A DNA stretch of 64,000 nucleotides from an uncultured Clostridia bacterium (GCA_944380265.1 CALWGY010000006.1:17355-81354); one strand, 5' to 3'. Shown: positions 27,354-36,558, numbered from the stretch's first letter. Numbers and translations are program-made. Notes: generated by a model from the sequence alone, not told the origin.

Positions 27354-27623
27354 TTATTTTGCTCTCTCGGTAATTCTAATTACACGGAAATATTTGTCTT
27401 TGCTTAATGGGCGAGTTTCCATAATTTCAACGGTGTCGCCAATTTTGCATTCGTTAAGTTCATCGTGTGCTTTAAATTTTGTGGTTTGTTTGTAAACTTT
27501 TCCGTAGATTGGGTGTCTTTTGTTTTCAACACAAGCAACAACAACAGTTTTGTCCATTTTGTTACTTACAACAACACCAATACGAGTTCTACGAGAATTT
27601 CTATTTAATGTTTCATTACTCAT
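27354..27623 (-). CDS. rpsQ: 30S ribosomal protein S17
   Basis: An 89-residue OB-fold protein that binds 16S rRNA early in assembly. The segments [16 protein letters not shown] and [20 protein letters not shown] are diagnostic. AAGGAGG precedes the ATG, and L29 is 21 bases upstream. Confidence 0.98.
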   Translation of the reverse strand: MSNETLNRNSRRTRIGVVVSNKMDKTVVVACVENKRHPIYGKVYKQTTKFKAHDELNECKIGDTVEIMETRPLSKDKYFRVIRITERAK

Positions 27624-27644
27624 AACTTAATTCCTCCTTAAAGC

Positions 27645-27851
27645 TTACGCATTCCCTTCATTTTTTTGAGCACGTTCAGTTAAAATTGTGTTAACTTTTG
27701 CGATGTCTTTTTTGCATTTATTTAATTGCATTGGGTTTGTTAATTGCCCAGTTGCATGTGAAAAACGAAGGTTAAAAAGTTCTTGTTTTAAACTTTTTAA
27801 TTTAGCATTTAGCTCCTCGTTGGTCATTTCTCTTAATTCTTTTGCTTTCAT
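27645..27851 (-). CDS. rpmC: 50S ribosomal protein L29
   Basis: A 68-residue helical hairpin protein near the tunnel exit, where it helps form the docking site for SRP and trigger factor. The start [18 protein letters not shown] and the segment LKQELFNLRFSHATGQL are diagnostic. The ATG overlaps the L16 stop by one base (TAATG), indicating coupled translation. Confidence 0.97.
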   Translation of the reverse strand: MKAKELREMTNEELNAKLKSLKQELFNLRFSHATGQLTNPMQLNKCKKDIAKVNTILTERAQKNEGNA

Positions 27852-28306
27852 TATTGTGCACCACCTTCAATGATTTGTTTAGGTGCAGGTGCTTCTAAAT
27901 CAGATTTTTTAACAAATTTTGTTTTGCAAGGAAGTTTGTGAGCAGCAAGTCTCATTGCTTCTCTTGCAGTTTCTTCTGTCACTTCACCTAATTCAAATAA
28001 CACTCTACCTGGTTTTACAACAGCAACCCAAAATTCTGTGTTACCTTTACCTTTACCCATTCTAACTTCGGCAGGTTTTTTGGTTACTGGTTTGTGAGGG
28101 AAAATATTAATCCATAATTTTCCACCACGTTTTGTATAACGAGAAATTGCAATTCTGGCAGCTTCAATTTGGTTTGCTGTCATCCAGCAAGGTTCGGTTG
28201 CAACCAAACCATATTCACCATAAGCAATTTTATTGCCACGTGTTGCCTTACCTGTCATTCTGCCACGGAACTGTTTTCTACGTTTCGCTCTCTTAGGCAT
28301 TAACAT
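27851..28306 (-). CDS. rplP: 50S ribosomal protein L16
   Basis: A 151-residue protein next to the peptidyl transferase and A-site region. The segments [19 protein letters not shown] and [19 protein letters not shown] are diagnostic. Three in-frame ATGs lie close together. The middle one (28304-28306) is eight bases after AGGAGG and gives the family start MLxPKR. The open frame extends further into the S3 end. The gene overlaps the S3 stop by 14 bases. Confidence 0.96.
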   Translation of the reverse strand: MLMPKRAKRRKQFRGRMTGKATRGNKIAYGEYGLVATEPCWMTANQIEAARIAISRYTKRGGKLWINIFPHKPVTKKPAEVRMGKGKGNTEFWVAVVKPGRVLFELGEVTEETAREAMRLAAHKLPCKTKFVKKSDLEAPAPKQIIEGGAQ

Positions 28307-28985
28307 TTGCATTTCCTCCTTGTTCAACAGTTTTAGCGGATTCTAATGGTTTTTTACCTAAAATTTCACCCTTACAAATCCAAACTTTAACACCTAGAAC
28401 ACCATATGTTGTTTTTGCAATGCAATTAGCATAATCGATGTCGGAACGAAGTGTTTGCAAAGGAAGCATTCCTTCTTGATAGTGTTCGCTTCTTGCAATT
28501 TCAGCGCCATCAAGACGTCCGCTAATCATAATTTTGCAACCTTTTGCACCGGCTTTCATAACTTTTTGCATTCCTTGTTTCATTGCTCTACGGAATGAAA
28601 CACGTTTTTCAAGTTGTGCACAAATTGATTGTGCAACAAGCATTGCATCTAGGTCTGGTTTTTTAACTTCTCTAATATTAATGCTTACATTTTTGTTTTC
28701 TGTAAGTTTTAATACTTCTTTTTTAATTTCTTCAACGCCTGCACCTTTGTTTCCAATTAAAACACCAGGACGAGAAGTGAAAATATCAACAATAACACGA
28801 TTTGCAGTTCTTTCAATGTCAATTTTTGAAATTCCGCAAGTTGCATATTTTTTGTTAAGATATTTACGAATTTGTTGGTCTTCAACTAAAAGTTTTGAAA
28901 ATTCTTTTTTGTTTGCAATCCAAGAAGAACTCCATTCTTTGTTAATGCCAACTCTTATTCCGTGAGGACTAACTTTTTGACCCAT
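28293..28985 (-). CDS. rpsC: 30S ribosomal protein S3
   Basis: A 230-residue protein with an N-terminal KH domain and a C-terminal S3 domain. The start [18 protein letters not shown] and the segments [18 protein letters not shown] and [14 protein letters not shown] are diagnostic. The frame is open 12 residues upstream, but the ATG at 28985 follows AGGAGG and is the family start. S3 forms part of the mRNA entry site. Confidence 0.97.
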   Translation of the reverse strand: MGQKVSPHGIRVGINKEWSSSWIANKKEFSKLLVEDQQIRKYLNKKYATCGISKIDIERTANRVIVDIFTSRPGVLIGNKGAGVEEIKKEVLKLTENKNVSINIREVKKPDLDAMLVAQSICAQLEKRVSFRRAMKQGMQKVMKAGAKGCKIMISGRLDGAEIARSEHYQEGMLPLQTLRSDIDYANCIAKTTYGVLGVKVWICKGEILGKKPLESAKTVEQGGNANVNA

Positions 28986-28995
28986 CGAAAACCTC

Positions 28996-29385
28996 CTACT
29001 TTTTAACCGTGTCCAACACAATTGTGATGTGACAGGTCCTTTTTAGTATAATATCGTGGCCGCCTCTACCTCTCCAAATTCCACGTTTTAAAGTTGGACC
29101 TTGGTTAGCATAGCCTTCTGCTACAAATAAATCTTCTTTATTTAAGCCTTTATTGTGTTCTGCATTTGCAGCGGCTGAATTTAAAACTTTGATAACTGCT
29201 TGGCTTGCAGTGCTAGGAGTTTGTTCTAGCATAGCAAGAGCTTCTGCATAAGGTTTTCCAACAACTAAATCAATAACACGTTTAGCTTTGGAAGAACTCA
29301 TTCTAACATATTTAGCAGTAGCAAATGGACGTGTGTCTTTATTTTCAATTCTTGCAGCTGCTTTTTCTCTTATTCTTTTTGCCAT
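28996..29385 (-). CDS. rplV: 50S ribosomal protein L22
   Basis: A 129-residue protein. The segments AKYVRMSSSKAKRVIDLV and LNSAAANAEHNKGL are diagnostic, and the C-terminal GRGGHDIILKRTCHITIVL fits. Its long beta-hairpin lines the nascent peptide tunnel. The first 18 residues are a short basic extension. AAGGAG precedes the ATG. Confidence 0.98.
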   Translation of the reverse strand: MAKRIREKAAARIENKDTRPFATAKYVRMSSSKAKRVIDLVVGKPYAEALAMLEQTPSTASQAVIKVLNSAAANAEHNKGLNKEDLFVAEGYANQGPTLKRGIWRGRGGHDIILKRTCHITIVLDTVKK

Positions 29386-29395
29386 AACTTACTCC

Positions 29396-29671
29396 TTATT
29401 TTTTTACCTTTTTGTCGTTTCCATGACCGCGATAGGTTCTGGTTGGAGCGAATTCACCTAATTTATGACCAATCATTTCACTTGTGCAGTAAACAGGAAT
29501 GTGCTTTGCACCGTTGTGAACTGCAATTGTGTGACCAATGAATTCAGGATAAATTGTTGATGAACGACTCCAAGTTTTAATAACTTGTTTTTTACCGCTT
29601 TCATTCATTTCAACAACGCGTTTATATAATTTTTCCTCTACATAAGGTTTTTTCTTTAATGACCTACTCAT
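29396..29671 (-). CDS. rpsS: 30S ribosomal protein S19
   Basis: A 91-residue protein of the 30S head that binds S13. [35 protein letters not shown] and the end [14 protein letters not shown] are diagnostic. Length is normal. AGGAG precedes the ATG, and L2 lies nine bases upstream. Confidence 0.98.
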   Translation of the reverse strand: MSRSLKKKPYVEEKLYKRVVEMNESGKKQVIKTWSRSSTIYPEFIGHTIAVHNGAKHIPVYCTSEMIGHKLGEFAPTRTYRGHGNDKKVKK

Positions 29672-29680
29672 AATTCACTC

Positions 29681-30508
29681 CTAATTAGCACGCTTAATAA
29701 TTAGCTTATTGCTTTGTTTTTTGTGTTTTCTTGTCTTCATGCCAAGAGCTGGTTTACCCCAAGGAGTAAGTGGTGATTTTCTGCCGACTGGAGATTTTCC
29801 TTCACCACCACCATGTGGGTGGTCAACTGGGTTCATAACTGAACCACGAACTGTTGGTCTGATACCCATGTGACGAATTCGTCCTGCCTTACCATAGGAA
29901 ACAATTTCATGTTCTGGGTTTCCAACTGTTCCAATTGTTGCACGGCATTCGTTTGGAACCATTCTCATTTCACCGCTTGGCAATTTGATGGTTGCAAAAT
30001 TTCCTTCTTTTGCCATAAGTCTTGCTTCATTACCAGCAGAACGAACAATTTGTCCACCTTTTCCTGGTTGAAGTTCGATGTTGTGAATAACTGCACCAAC
30101 AGGCATGTCTTTAAGTTTTAAACTGTTACCCACTTTAATTTCAACATTTTGTCCGCTCATAACTGTGTCACCAACATTTAAGCCAATTGGTGCTAGAATG
30201 TAACGTTTTTCACCATCTGCATAGTTTAGTAATGCAATGTATGCTGAACGGTTTGGGTCATATTCTATTGAAGCAACGCGAGCAGGAATGTTGTCCTTAT
30301 TACGTTTAAAATCAATAATTCTGTATTTAACTCTGTTTCCGCCGCCTTTATGTCTTACAGTAATTTTGCCTTGGCTGTTACGACCAGCAAATTTCTTTTT
30401 TGTTGCAAGCAAACTTTTTTCTGGAGTTGACTTTGTAACTTCATCAAAACTTGCTGTGGTGTAAGTACGACGAGCAGGAGAAGTTGGTTTATATGTTTTA
30501 ATAGCCAT
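29681..30508 (-). CDS. rplB: 50S ribosomal protein L2
   Basis: A 275-residue protein, among the most conserved, needed for subunit joining and the peptidyl transferase region. The segments [31 protein letters not shown] and [18 protein letters not shown] (with the conserved central His) are present. GGAGG precedes the ATG. Confidence 0.99.
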   Translation of the reverse strand: MAIKTYKPTSPARRTYTTASFDEVTKSTPEKSLLATKKKFAGRNSQGKITVRHKGGGNRVKYRIIDFKRNKDNIPARVASIEYDPNRSAYIALLNYADGEKRYILAPIGLNVGDTVMSGQNVEIKVGNSLKLKDMPVGAVIHNIELQPGKGGQIVRSAGNEARLMAKEGNFATIKLPSGEMRMVPNECRATIGTVGNPEHEIVSYGKAGRIRHMGIRPTVRGSVMNPVDHPHGGGEGKSPVGRKSPLTPWGKPALGMKTRKHKKQSNKLIIKRAN

Positions 30509-30532
30509 ATTATTTTATTCCTCCATAACTTC

Positions 30533-30823
30533 TTATGACAAGCTGTCGAAAAACTCGATTGTTTTGCTATCTTGTGTTAGTGTTACATACGCTTTTTTGA
30601 AGTCTGATGTGTAGCCCTGAGTTTTTCCTTGTCTTCTTAATTTTCCATCAACGTTTGCTGTGTTAACTTTTTGAACTTTAACACCAAACAATGATTCAAC
30701 TGCATGTTTAATTTCAGTTTTGTTAGCATCTTTTTTAACAATGAATGCATATTTTTTGTTTGCAATATTTGCATATGTTTTTTCGCTTAAAAGCGGTTTA
30801 ATAATAATATCAAATTGTTTCAT
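30533..30823 (-). CDS. rplW: 50S ribosomal protein L23
   Basis: A 96-residue protein at the tunnel exit, the docking site for trigger factor and SRP. The segments IIKPLLSEKTYANI, KYAFIVKKDANKTEIKHAVE and VNTANVDGKLRRQGK are diagnostic. The ATG overlaps the L4 stop by one base. Confidence 0.98.
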   Translation of the reverse strand: MKQFDIIIKPLLSEKTYANIANKKYAFIVKKDANKTEIKHAVESLFGVKVQKVNTANVDGKLRRQGKTQGYTSDFKKAYVTLTQDSKTIEFFDSLS

Positions 30824-31446
30824 TATCCTTTATATGCCTCCTCTAAATATTTAGCAGCATCTTGGGTTAAAACAACTTTTTCGTTTGAAACAATGTCATA
30901 CACATTAACCATGCTTGCGCTAGTTACTTCAACATTACTTAAATTGTTTGATGCACGCATAACCAATTCGTCTTTTTCCTTAGTTACAAACACAACAGAC
31001 TTGTCAAGTTTTAAGTTCTTTAAAACTTCTGCCATATATTTTGTTTTTGCTTCTTTTAAGGAAAGGTTATCAACAACGATAACTTCTTTATTTTTTAATT
31101 TTGTGCTAATTGCACTTCTAAATGCGGTACGTTTTGCTTCTTTGTTAACCTTTTTAGAAAAATCTCTTGGCTTTGGAGCAAACACAACTCCACCACCACG
31201 CCATTGTGGTCCTTTTGTTGAACCATGTCTAGCACGACCAGTGTGTTTTTGTCTCCAAGGTTTTTTAGCATGTCCGCGAACTTCGGAACGTGTTAATGTG
31301 CTTTTTGTGCCTTGACGAAGATTTGCAAGATATGCAACAACAACTTGATGAATTAAACCTTCGTTGTATTCTTGTTTGAACACTTCATCACTTAACTTTA
31401 AGGTTCCTACTTCTTCTCCTGAAATATTTAAAACTTTAACGTTCAT
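30823..31446 (-). CDS. rplD: 50S ribosomal protein L4
   Basis: A 207-residue protein whose long loop lines the exit tunnel. The loop segment KSTLTRSEVRGHAKKPWRQ, followed by KHTGRARHGS, is diagnostic. In enterobacteria L4 represses its own S10 operon through the leader. Here a structured leader also precedes S10, but L4 binding is only a possibility. AAGGAG precedes the ATG. Confidence 0.98.
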   Translation of the reverse strand: MNVKVLNISGEEVGTLKLSDEVFKQEYNEGLIHQVVVAYLANLRQGTKSTLTRSEVRGHAKKPWRQKHTGRARHGSTKGPQWRGGGVVFAPKPRDFSKKVNKEAKRTAFRSAISTKLKNKEVIVVDNLSLKEAKTKYMAEVLKNLKLDKSVVFVTKEKDELVMRASNNLSNVEVTSASMVNVYDIVSNEKVVLTQDAAKYLEEAYKG

Positions 31447-31460
31447 AACTTTAACTCTCC

Positions 31461-32096
31461 TTAATTAGCCTTAACTGCTTCTTTGATTGTTAATAGGCTT
31501 CCTTTTGTTCCAGGAACAGCACCTTTAATTAAAAGAATATTGCGTTCTGGGTCAACTTTAACAATTGTTAAATTTTGAATTGTTACTCTTTCATTTCCCC
31601 ATCTGCCACTCATTTTGTGTCCTTTGAAAACTTTGCCAGGATAGGTGTTTGCACCCATACCACCAGCATGACGGTGAACAGGACCATTACCGTGGGTCAT
31701 TCTCATACGGTTGAAATTCCATTTTTTAATTAAACCAGTCCAACCATGACCTTTACTTGTTCCAACTACGTCAACTAAGTCGCCTTCGCTAAAAATTGAA
31801 CAATCTATTTTAGCACCTAATTGATATTCTTCTGCGTTATCAAGTGTGAATTCTTTAACATAACGCTTTGGTGTGATTTCGGCTTTTTTAAACTTACCCA
31901 TTTCTGGTTTGTTAACCAAATTTTCACGCTTTTCGTCAAATGCTACTTGAACAGCTTTGTATCCATCTTTTTCCATGCTTTTAACTTGTGTTACATAGCA
32001 AGGACCTGCTTCAACAACTGTTACAGGAACAACTAAACCATTAGCGGAAAAAATTTGAGTCATACCAAGTTTTTTGCCTAATATTGCTTTTTTCAT
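31461..32096 (-). CDS. rplC: 50S ribosomal protein L3
   Basis: A 211-residue protein whose extension reaches the peptidyl transferase centre. MKKAILGKKLGMTQIF at the start, and MTHGNGPVHRHAGGMGANTY (with the Gln/Asn-bearing loop) are diagnostic. AAGGAG precedes the ATG. It is the second gene of the S10 operon. Confidence 0.98.
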   Translation of the reverse strand: MKKAILGKKLGMTQIFSANGLVVPVTVVEAGPCYVTQVKSMEKDGYKAVQVAFDEKRENLVNKPEMGKFKKAEITPKRYVKEFTLDNAEEYQLGAKIDCSIFSEGDLVDVVGTSKGHGWTGLIKKWNFNRMRMTHGNGPVHRHAGGMGANTYPGKVFKGHKMSGRWGNERVTIQNLTIVKVDPERNILLIKGAVPGTKGSLLTIKEAVKAN

Positions 32097-32122
32097 AACT
32101 TTTTAATTCTCCTTACAGTTTT

Positions 32123-32431
32123 TTATAATTTTATATTGATGTCTACGCCAGCAGGTAGTTCTAACTTCATTAAAGCGTCAACTGCTTTTGCTGATGGGCT
32201 ATAAATATCAATAAGTCTTTTATGAGTTCTCATCTCAAATTGTTCACGTGAATCCTTGTCTTTGTGAGGAGCACGTATTATTGTTACAACTTCTTTATCA
32301 GTTGGAAGTGGAACTGGTCCACTAACTTTTGCACCTGATTTTAAAGCAGTGTCAATAATTCTTTTGCTTGCTTGGTCAATTAAGTTGTGATCATATGCAG
32401 CAAGTTTAACTCTGATTTTTTGTGTTGCCAT
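32123..32431 (-). CDS. rpsJ: 30S ribosomal protein S10
   Basis: A 102-residue protein, also known as the antitermination factor NusE that binds NusB and NusG. The segments [35 protein letters not shown] and [16 protein letters not shown] are diagnostic. GGAGG precedes the ATG. It is the first gene of a 31-gene operon. A leader of roughly 100-220 bases with two promoters lies upstream. Confidence 0.99.
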   Translation of the reverse strand: MATQKIRVKLAAYDHNLIDQASKRIIDTALKSGAKVSGPVPLPTDKEVVTIIRAPHKDKDSREQFEMRTHKRLIDIYSPSAKAVDALMKLELPAGVDINIKL

Positions 32432-32498
32432 TAATTTACCTCCATGAAAAATTAACTTACCTAAATCGTTAAAAATACATATTTTTATATAAATTAAT

Positions 32499-32512
32499 AC
32501 ACGTTACCGTGT
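32499..32512 (-). promoter_or_regulatory. Small leader hairpin with GTAA tetraloop, S10 operon
   Basis: ACACG-GTAA-CGTGT on the minus-strand RNA: five perfect pairs closed by a GNRA-type loop, about 70 bases before the S10 start. A possible protein-binding or stability element. Confidence 0.4.
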
Positions 32513-32554
32513 GTTTAGTGCCATATCACAAAAAAAATATGTACGGACTTAGTC

Positions 32555-32576
32555 GTTTATAATCGAAGTTATAAAC
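32555..32576 (-). promoter_or_regulatory. Leader hairpin overlapping the second S10 promoter
   Basis: GTTTATAA and TTATAAAC pair perfectly around a CTTCGA loop on the minus strand. The right arm is also the minus-10 region of the downstream promoter, so the same bases may serve as promoter DNA and as RNA in transcripts from the upstream promoter. Confidence 0.45.
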
Positions 32577-32585
32577 CCTTGTCAA
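32556..32585 (-). promoter_or_regulatory. S10 operon promoter P2
   Basis: TTGACA (32580-32585), 18 bases, TATAAA (32556-32561) on the minus strand. A perfect minus-35 and a 5/6 minus-10. The start would be near 32549, about 118 bases before S10. Confidence 0.65.
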
Positions 32586-32656
32586 ACCCAAATTATCCCC
32601 TAAAATTGGCGGTTTTAGAAGTAACTTTGCGTTTCACCACGTAATACAGCACAATA

Positions 32657-32685
32657 ATTCTACCTAAAAAGCCGACAAAAGTCAA
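32657..32685 (-). promoter_or_regulatory. S10 operon promoter P1
   Basis: TTGACT (32680-32685), 17 bases, TAGAAT (32657-32662) on the minus strand. Both boxes match 5/6 at ideal spacing. The transcript would start near 32650, leaving a leader of about 220 bases. Confidence 0.75.
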
Positions 32686-32740
32686 CACTTATTTTAAAAT
32701 TTACAAAAATTAATTTTTGGTTGATTTGCACAAAAAAAAT

Positions 32741-32770
32741 AAAACGATTAGATTTTTAACTAATCGTTTT
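32741..32770 (-). terminator. Terminator downstream of the InlB/LRR protein gene
   Basis: An 11-bp perfect stem (AAAACGATTAG / CTAATCGTTTT) with an eight-base loop, followed on the minus strand by ATTTTTTTTG. It isolates the S10 promoters from upstream transcription. Confidence 0.85.
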
Positions 32771-33082
32771 AAATTGTTTAATATTTGTTTTTTTAATTTT
32801 AAATTTATGTTTTAGTTGTGCCCTGTTTGATATGAAAAATTTTATATATAAATTTGCCCTGCTTGTTGTGATGGGTTTTATTATATGTTTATAGTCTTCT
32901 ATATTAATATATAAATAAATATAATACGAACTATGCGGTCTATGAGGTTTATGCGGTGTTTTTAAACAAGTTAAATTTTAACATTTGCTTGCATAAACTT
33001 TTTATATGCAAACTTTAACTCACATTAAATTTTTAAATTAAGTTTAAAATTTGCTTTAAAACACAAGTTTGTTAAACAATTT
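32771..33082 (-). other. Non-coding 3' region of the InlB/LRR gene with short repeats
   Basis: About 310 bases without a credible gene, between the stop of the surface-protein gene and its terminator. It contains three adjacent nine-base units (CTATGCGGT, CTATGAGGT, TTATGCGGT; 32931-32957) and two imperfect copies of a segment starting TGCCCTG at 32819 and 32855. These could be part of a structured 3' untranslated RNA; nothing recognised. Confidence 0.4.
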
Positions 33083-35044
33083 CTACAAACCAACAATCAA
33101 GTCTTCAAACTCTTTGTGGTCTTGCAAAATTTTAACATACAAAATGTTGGTGTCAGATTTGTTTAATGTGATTGATTGCACACTTGTGCAACCGCTCAAT
33201 ATTAAAGTTCCAACAGATGTAAATGTTGACGCTTTAAATGTTAAGTGCTTTAAGTTTGTGCAATCGCTGAACGCATAGCCACCAATATCGTTAAAGTTAA
33301 CATCAAATGTAACACTTTCCAAATTGGTTGCACCTTGGAACGCATAAACATCAGCACTAACTAGTGTGCTTGGCGCAACAAAGTTAGCATTTGGAGTTTT
33401 GTCAAAATATTTAATTAATCTAGTTTTATTAAAGTTGTAAATAGCACCATCTTCAACAGTAATTTGTGGGCTTTGCGAAATCACATTTTGCAAACTTCCA
33501 CAACCCAAAAATGCAGTTTCTGCAATGGTGGTTATTTTGGAAGTTAGTGTTAAATTTGCAACACTTGCACAATCTAGGAAAGCGTTTGCATTAATTTCAG
33601 TTGCATCAACTGTTAAGTTCTCTAAAATTTGTGTTCTGTTAAATGCCCCGCTTTCAATGGTAACAGTTTTAGAATTTGTTGTGTAACTATTACCTTCTTT
33701 TGATGCTGGATAGCGATATAATGTTTCGAAATTTGCCGAATACAAAACACCATTTTCCACTTCAAAAAACTCACTTTTTGAAATCATTTTATATTCTTTT
33801 AAGTTTGGACAATTTATAAATGTTGTGCTTGAAATAGTTCGAATTGTGTATGGCAAAGAAACTTCAATTAAGTTTTCTAAGTTGTTAACTTCGGTTATTG
33901 CCACAACATTTTTACCATCAATTTGTCTTGGGAATATTATTTTGTTAACATTTTTTGAATCGTCCTGCATTCCGGTTATTGTAATTGTGTTTCCATCAGG
34001 GTTTGTAACATATTTGAATGCAGAAGCAGGGGTTTCATCTTCAACTGGCGGAATGTCGCCAAATTTTGCATAAAGTGTTACGTTTCCTTTAACTTTTGTG
34101 CCGAAAATGTAATTTGAAAGCAATGATTCATCAACGCACCACGAAACAAAAACTTTACCAATTTTTTCTGGATCTGGTGGTCTTGAAACAACACCATCAT
34201 GATATATTGTTTGTTTTGAATAAACAGTACCATCAACATAGAAAGTTGCAGTGTACTGATGAGCAGTCCATTTTGCATAGAATCTAACTTCGCCAGCAGG
34301 CAGTTTGTACTGAGTAAAATCAATTTTGTCAGAAAAATCTTCATCTAAATACCAGCCATCAAAACTGTATCCTTCACGCACAAATGGTGGTGGAGCCTGC
34401 CCTTCTTCTGGCACTAATTGACCAGTGTAAAACTCTTTTGGTGGAATGTATTCCGCACCAGAGCCTGTAACGTATTGAATTGTGGTTAGCGGATAATCCC
34501 AAATTGCATACAAAGTGGTGTCTTCACCAAACATTGATTGAAGTGAGCCTGGTTTGAAAGTTTGACCTGTACCTTCGGCATTAAATGCCCAACATTTTAA
34601 GGCTTTATCTTGCATATAAATTCCAGCAGTGGTTTCAGTTGGCAAATAAAAACCTTCTTCAAATTGCTTGGTTATTGGTGCAACTTGATTACCTTCTCCG
34701 CCATTAATGTTAAAAGTTATGGTGTAAGTTCCTTTAATGAAATGTGCATACAACTTAACATCGCTGTTAACTTCATCAATGCCAACTTTAACTCGGGTTG
34801 ATTCGTTAAAAGTTTCGCTGTAATACCACCCCTCAAATTCATGACCATATTTTGATGGAATTGGCAAAGTTGGCATAACTTCACCTTTTTCAATAACAAT
34901 TTCCTCTGCCAAATTATCATTAAAGGATATGGTTGCTTTTTTTGGCATAACAAAAATAACAAATAAAGCAATTGCAGCAGCGAATATTGCAACAGCAATA
35001 AAAACAGACAAATATAACCGTTTTCTTCTACTTATGTATGCCAT
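33083..35044 (-). CDS. Membrane-anchored surface protein with four InlB B-repeats and BspA-type leucine-rich repeats
   Basis: A 653-residue protein. A basic start is followed by one membrane helix at about residues 11-32, so it is a signal-anchored extracellular protein. Residues about 35-335 hold four InlB B-repeat (Flg_new/Listeria-Bacteroides) units, each ending in a GWY or W-C segment and VxLYAxF or VRFYAKW. Residues about 345-650 form BspA-like leucine-rich repeats (LRR_5), with units such as IESGAFNRTQILENLTV and INANAFLDCASVANLTL. Such proteins usually bind host or microbial surfaces. There is no LPXTG motif. AAGGAG precedes the ATG, and the gene stands alone with its own terminator. 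Confidence 0.9.
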   Translation of the reverse strand: MAYISRRKRLYLSVFIAVAIFAAAIALFVIFVMPKKATISFNDNLAEEIVIEKGEVMPTLPIPSKYGHEFEGWYYSETFNESTRVKVGIDEVNSDVKLYAHFIKGTYTITFNINGGEGNQVAPITKQFEEGFYLPTETTAGIYMQDKALKCWAFNAEGTGQTFKPGSLQSMFGEDTTLYAIWDYPLTTIQYVTGSGAEYIPPKEFYTGQLVPEEGQAPPPFVREGYSFDGWYLDEDFSDKIDFTQYKLPAGEVRFYAKWTAHQYTATFYVDGTVYSKQTIYHDGVVSRPPDPEKIGKVFVSWCVDESLLSNYIFGTKVKGNVTLYAKFGDIPPVEDETPASAFKYVTNPDGNTITITGMQDDSKNVNKIIFPRQIDGKNVVAITEVNNLENLIEVSLPYTIRTISSTTFINCPNLKEYKMISKSEFFEVENGVLYSANFETLYRYPASKEGNSYTTNSKTVTIESGAFNRTQILENLTVDATEINANAFLDCASVANLTLTSKITTIAETAFLGCGSLQNVISQSPQITVEDGAIYNFNKTRLIKYFDKTPNANFVAPSTLVSADVYAFQGATNLESVTFDVNFNDIGGYAFSDCTNLKHLTFKASTFTSVGTLILSGCTSVQSITLNKSDTNILYVKILQDHKEFEDLIVGL

Positions 35045-35190
35045 TGGGTATCTCCTTTAATTTTTTCTTGTGTTTTTTAAATAGTATTTGCAAATTAATG
35101 TTTAAATTTTAATAGTTCAATTTAATTTATTTTAAGTAAATAAAAAACTTTTAAAATTTAACAATAAACGCAAATTTTTAAATATTCTAA

Positions 35191-35442
35191 TTATTTAACA
35201 AGTTCGTTAAGTTTTGTTAACATTAGTTCCACTTCAACACCATGAACCATTGCTGCTTGTTCTAATGTTTCCATTAAACTGAATGGGCAAGTGAAACAAT
35301 GCATGCCAAAACCTGTTAAAACAGCTTCAACACCATCGTGCATTTTAAGTGCTTCGCCAATTGTTAAGTTTTTTGTGAATTTTTTTGTGTTTTTCTTTGC
35401 GTATTTTTTTGTGTTGTTTGTTAATTTTATTTCTTTTGCCAT
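35191..35442 (-). CDS. DUF1858 redox-disulfide domain protein with Lys-rich start
   Basis: An 83-residue protein. Residues 26-83 match the DUF1858 (hybrid-cluster-protein-associated redox disulfide) pattern: LTIGEALKM, a Gly-rich turn, then C49-F-T-C52 PFS and a helical LEQAAMVHG end. Members are found in anaerobes and the role is thought to be redox or metal binding; this is not proven. The first 25 residues are a Lys/Thr/Asn-rich extension. GGAAG lies ten bases before the ATG. The 146-base spacer to the next gene shows nothing notable. Confidence 0.85.
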   Translation of the reverse strand: MAKEIKLTNNTKKYAKKNTKKFTKNLTIGEALKMHDGVEAVLTGFGMHCFTCPFSLMETLEQAAMVHGVEVELMLTKLNELVK

Positions 35443-35472
35443 AATATTTTAACTTCCTTTTATTAATATTTT

Positions 35473-36558
35473 TTATTGCTTAAACCCACAAAGTGGACAA
35501 AATGAAAACTTTGCATCAATTGTTTCGCCACAAAACTTGCAAACTTTTTTATCAGATTCGTTAAACACTTCACTAGAATTTATTGGAGCTTTATATTCAG
35601 TGTTTTGCGGTGTGTTTAATGTGGCATCTGGCTTTATGTTGTTAAGCCCACCACGCCTAATAATTTGTGGTGGAACATTATCATTTTGTGTTTGCACATT
35701 TTGTAAGTTACCTTGATTAGCCGTTAAACTTGTAGCAAATGCATCGGACACAGGTTTTGAAATGTCAACCTTGTTTGGAACAATTTGTTCGGGAGTGTAT
35801 TTTATTCCCGTTTTATCAAATTCTTCCGTTAATGATTTTCGTTCACTTAAAAACATTGCCACCTTTTTTTGAACTTTTTTATTTAATTTAAAGCTTGTAA
35901 GTTCTAGGTTATAAATTCTAATTCCAAGTTCGGAAACATATTTGTTAATTTCTGGATTTAAGTGTGCATTTAAAATTGAAGGATTCAAAATTATTTGAGT
36001 GAAATCTATTTTGGAATTTTCAATCATGTTGTTAACTTCGTTTCCAACAATACCCATAACAAGAGGCATTCCTTGTTTGTTTGGCACAAAAAACCTGTCA
36101 ATTAACAAAACTTTTAAAAGTTTGTCTGGTTCGGTTATTTGAACATCACAAAGTCCCTCGGAATAGCCTTTAATTTTTCCAAATTCATTGGACCTTAACA
36201 CAAATTTGTTGTCGGAACTGAACTCGTGTTGCGAAATTACATGTTTATAAATAAAATAAACGTCAGCCTTAAACTTTTTTGGATAGTTTCCATGTTTGTT
36301 AGGTTTGTCCAGTTTCATTTTTGAAAATGATTTTGGCAAAACCGCACCTGAAATTTTGTGTTTTCCAGATGGAACAATATCGCACACTTTGTCGTTGCAA
36401 ACAAAAACAGCATTATAATCGTCCCCTACTATTATGTGCGAATTAACATTAACAATTCGGTTTGAACTAGGATAAAGATAAATATAATGACCATTAATTT
36501 CATCGCCACATTCAATGTTTTTATTAAACATTTGTTTTAATCTTGCAATTAACCCCAT
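35473..36558 (-). CDS. SPFH-like protein with C-terminal zinc ribbon
   Basis: A 361-residue soluble protein. Residues about 30-240 resemble the SPFH/YdjI-type (virion core-like) fold: a beta-rich part with VPSGKHKISGAVLP, then a helical segment with NEVNNMIENSKIDFT and ELGIRIYNLELTSFKL. A disordered linker of about 70 residues follows. The end carries C340, C343, C354 and C357, a zinc ribbon (CKFC and CPLC). In other bacteria such proteins act at membranes or as scaffolds; the role here is not known. It has no membrane helix. The next gene rightward is divergent. Confidence 0.7.
   Translation of the reverse strand: MGLIARLKQMFNKNIECGDEINGHYIYLYPSSNRIVNVNSHIIVGDDYNAVFVCNDKVCDIVPSGKHKISGAVLPKSFSKMKLDKPNKHGNYPKKFKADVYFIYKHVISQHEFSSDNKFVLRSNEFGKIKGYSEGLCDVQITEPDKLLKVLLIDRFFVPNKQGMPLVMGIVGNEVNNMIENSKIDFTQIILNPSILNAHLNPEINKYVSELGIRIYNLELTSFKLNKKVQKKVAMFLSERKSLTEEFDKTGIKYTPEQIVPNKVDISKPVSDAFATSLTANQGNLQNVQTQNDNVPPQIIRRGGLNNIKPDATLNTPQNTEYKAPINSSEVFNESDKKVCKFCGETIDAKFSFCPLCGFKQ

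Noticed and set aside
26785..27495. Rightward 236-residue frame opposite L24, L14 and S17
   Set aside because: It is fully antisense to three conserved ribosomal genes and shows no family match.
32931..32957. Short tandem units as the start of a CRISPR array
   Set aside because: The units are only nine bases and contiguous with no spacers, and no cas gene is present.
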